Shown here piece by piece: positions 50,263 through 51,119 of a DNA stretch of 51,119 nt (positions within the stretch are counted from its first letter, which is position 1; each line of letters opens with the position of its first letter). Below the pieces are notes generated by a model. That model made no database searches. It saw nothing but the letters and a program-made list of their open reading frames with translations, and had not been told where the DNA came from. The translations under genes were made by a program, and so were the position numbers. The stretch covers positions 1 to 51,119 of the forward strand of contig DATLEZ010000019.1 of assembly GCA_035525055.1 (NCBI GenBank), given 5' to 3'. Source of the stretch: DATEEG01 sp035525055. Lineage in GTDB: Bacteria > Actinomycetota > Acidimicrobiia > Spongiisociales > ZC4RG35.

Positions 50263-51119
50263 ATGAGTTGGCCGTTCACTCCTCCGATCGAAACCATGGA
50301 AGCCAAAGTCATGGAAGCCTGGCCGATCGAGGGCAAGCTCGGCTACGCCTACGAGCCAAAGTGGGACGGGTTCCGATCTGTTTCGTGGTCCGGGTCCGAG
50401 CCCCGCCTTGATTCCCGAAATCAGAAGCCGCTCCTGCGCTACTTCCCGGAACTGACGGCCGCCCTAGCTCAGCTGCCGGAAGGCACAGTGGTCGACGGTG
50501 AAGTTGTGGTCGTGATCGACAATGTCACCGACTTCGATGCCCTCCAGCAACGGATCCACCCGGCCGCTTCCCGGATCAAGGTGCTCTCAGCTCGAACCCC
50601 GTCCCAACTCGTCGCCTTCGATCTTGTGGCGCTTCGAGGAGAAGACCTTCGATTGAGGCCCTTTGCCGAAAGAAGGGAACGCCTGGTGGAACTGGCCTCA
50701 GGCCTCGGCGACTTCTGGAACCTGACTCCGTCCACCACGGAACAGGCTACCGCCAAGGAGTGGTTCGACCAGTTCGAGTCGGCCGGCTGCGACGGGATCA
50801 TCGCCAAGCAACTCAACCTGCCGTACGTGCACGGCAAGAGGGCGATGATCAAGATCAAGCATCGACGAACTGCCGATTGCGTGGTCGGCGGATATCGAGA
50901 GCACAAGGATGGCGGGAAGATCGGGTCGCTCCTCCTGAGCCTCTACAACGATAAGGGCGAGCTTCACTTCATAGGCCACTGCTCGGGGTTTGGCGACGCC
51001 GACCGTGGGGAGATCTTTCGACGTTTTCAGGAACTTCGCGCCGACACCTCGTTTGGACAGGAAGCCCGGGCACCTGGCGGTATCAGCCGCTGGACGGGAG
51101 ACAAGGATCTCACCTGGAC
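50263..51119 (+). CDS. ATP-dependent DNA ligase, LigC-like (cut by window edge)
   Basis: About 285 residues are readable; the gene runs off the right edge. The adenylation motif is EPKWDGFR with the AMP-linked Lys near 33. VVDGEVVV is motif III or IIIa, GCDGIIAKQLNLPY is motif IV, and KIKHRRTADCVVGGY is motif V. The start of the OB-fold domain follows. It has no extra N-terminal domain. It seals nicks, and with the adjacent polymerase it should form the LigC/PolD pair used in end joining or gap repair in mycobacteria. ATG at 50263. Confidence 0.93.
   Translation, partial: MSWPFTPPIETMEAKVMEAWPIEGKLGYAYEPKWDGFRSVSWSGSEPRLDSRNQKPLLRYFPELTAALAQLPEGTVVDGEVVVVIDNVTDFDALQQRIHPAASRIKVLSARTPSQLVAFDLVALRGEDLRLRPFAERRERLVELASGLGDFWNLTPSTTEQATAKEWFDQFESAGCDGIIAKQLNLPYVHGKRAMIKIKHRRTADCVVGGYREHKDGGKIGSLLLSLYNDKGELHFIGHCSGFGDADRGEIFRRFQELRADTSFGQEARAPGGISRWTGDKDLTW

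Overview
The window is high-GC DNA (about 60-65% by eye) from a member of the Actinomycetota. It is probably one of the less-studied lineages, such as Acidimicrobiia or relatives, but that placement is inference. The supporting signs are the dnaK-grpE-dnaJ-hspR order, a GlnR-type box in front of amt-glnB-glnD, an F420-type (luciferase-like) oxidoreductase, a stand-alone LigD-type polymerase next to a LigC-type ATP-dependent ligase, and frequent GTG/TTG starts. Both ends are cut: glnD runs off the left edge and the ligase off the right edge. No rRNA, tRNA, CRISPR array, integrase or transposase gene was seen.

Layout. 1-2.9 kb (minus): nitrogen operon amt-glnB-glnD with a GlnR-like box. 3.2-5.4 kb (plus): aldehyde dehydrogenase and class I glutamine amidotransferase. 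5.5-10.4 kb (plus): clpB and a cyclic-nucleotide-binding patatin phospholipase. 10.3-15.7 kb: a membrane sensor-like protein, a small cNMP-binding protein, a minus-strand set (flavodoxin-like reductase, DoxX, unknown protein) and kynureninase. 16.3-21.2 kb (plus): a secreted SdrD-B-like protein and a giant double-cyclase/ATPase/TPR signalling protein. 21.5-28.2 kb: heat-shock region, with dnaK-grpE-dnaJ-hspR on minus and lon divergent on plus; a palindrome overlaps the predicted dnaK promoter. 28.5-31.5 kb (plus): DNA methyltransferase, a small unknown protein and a probable PD-(D/E)XK-like nuclease, a candidate undescribed restriction-modification or defence cassette. 31.6-35.5 kb: GNAT, NUDIX, CHAD, and a kinase/LLM-oxidoreductase fusion. 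35.5-38.6 kb (minus): anchored extracytoplasmic protein, then an ECF sigma factor with a permuted Ogt-Ada repair protein. 38.7-47.8 kb: exporters (two MFS, EamA, MarR-regulated DHA2 MFS), a dienelactone-hydrolase-like protein, MOSC and a class V aminotransferase. 47.9-51.1 kb: M50 metalloprotease, LigD-type polymerase and ATP-dependent ligase, the repair pair that often works with Ku (not seen here).

The most distinctive non-gene signal is a dense population of short tandem and inverted repeats at gene junctions. Units run from 7 to 55 bp and nearly every junction uses a different sequence. Several have become coding sequence: the linker before the Lon protease domain, the linker joining a P-loop kinase to an F420-type oxidoreductase, the stop codon of the CHAD protein, the C-terminus of the M50 protease and the N-terminus of the class V aminotransferase. 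A separate dispersed family (termini AATCAGCGAAGG...) is present as one nearly complete ~190 bp MITE-like element at 45.5 kb, a partial copy at 32.7 kb and terminus-like fragments at 21.4 and 2.95 kb.
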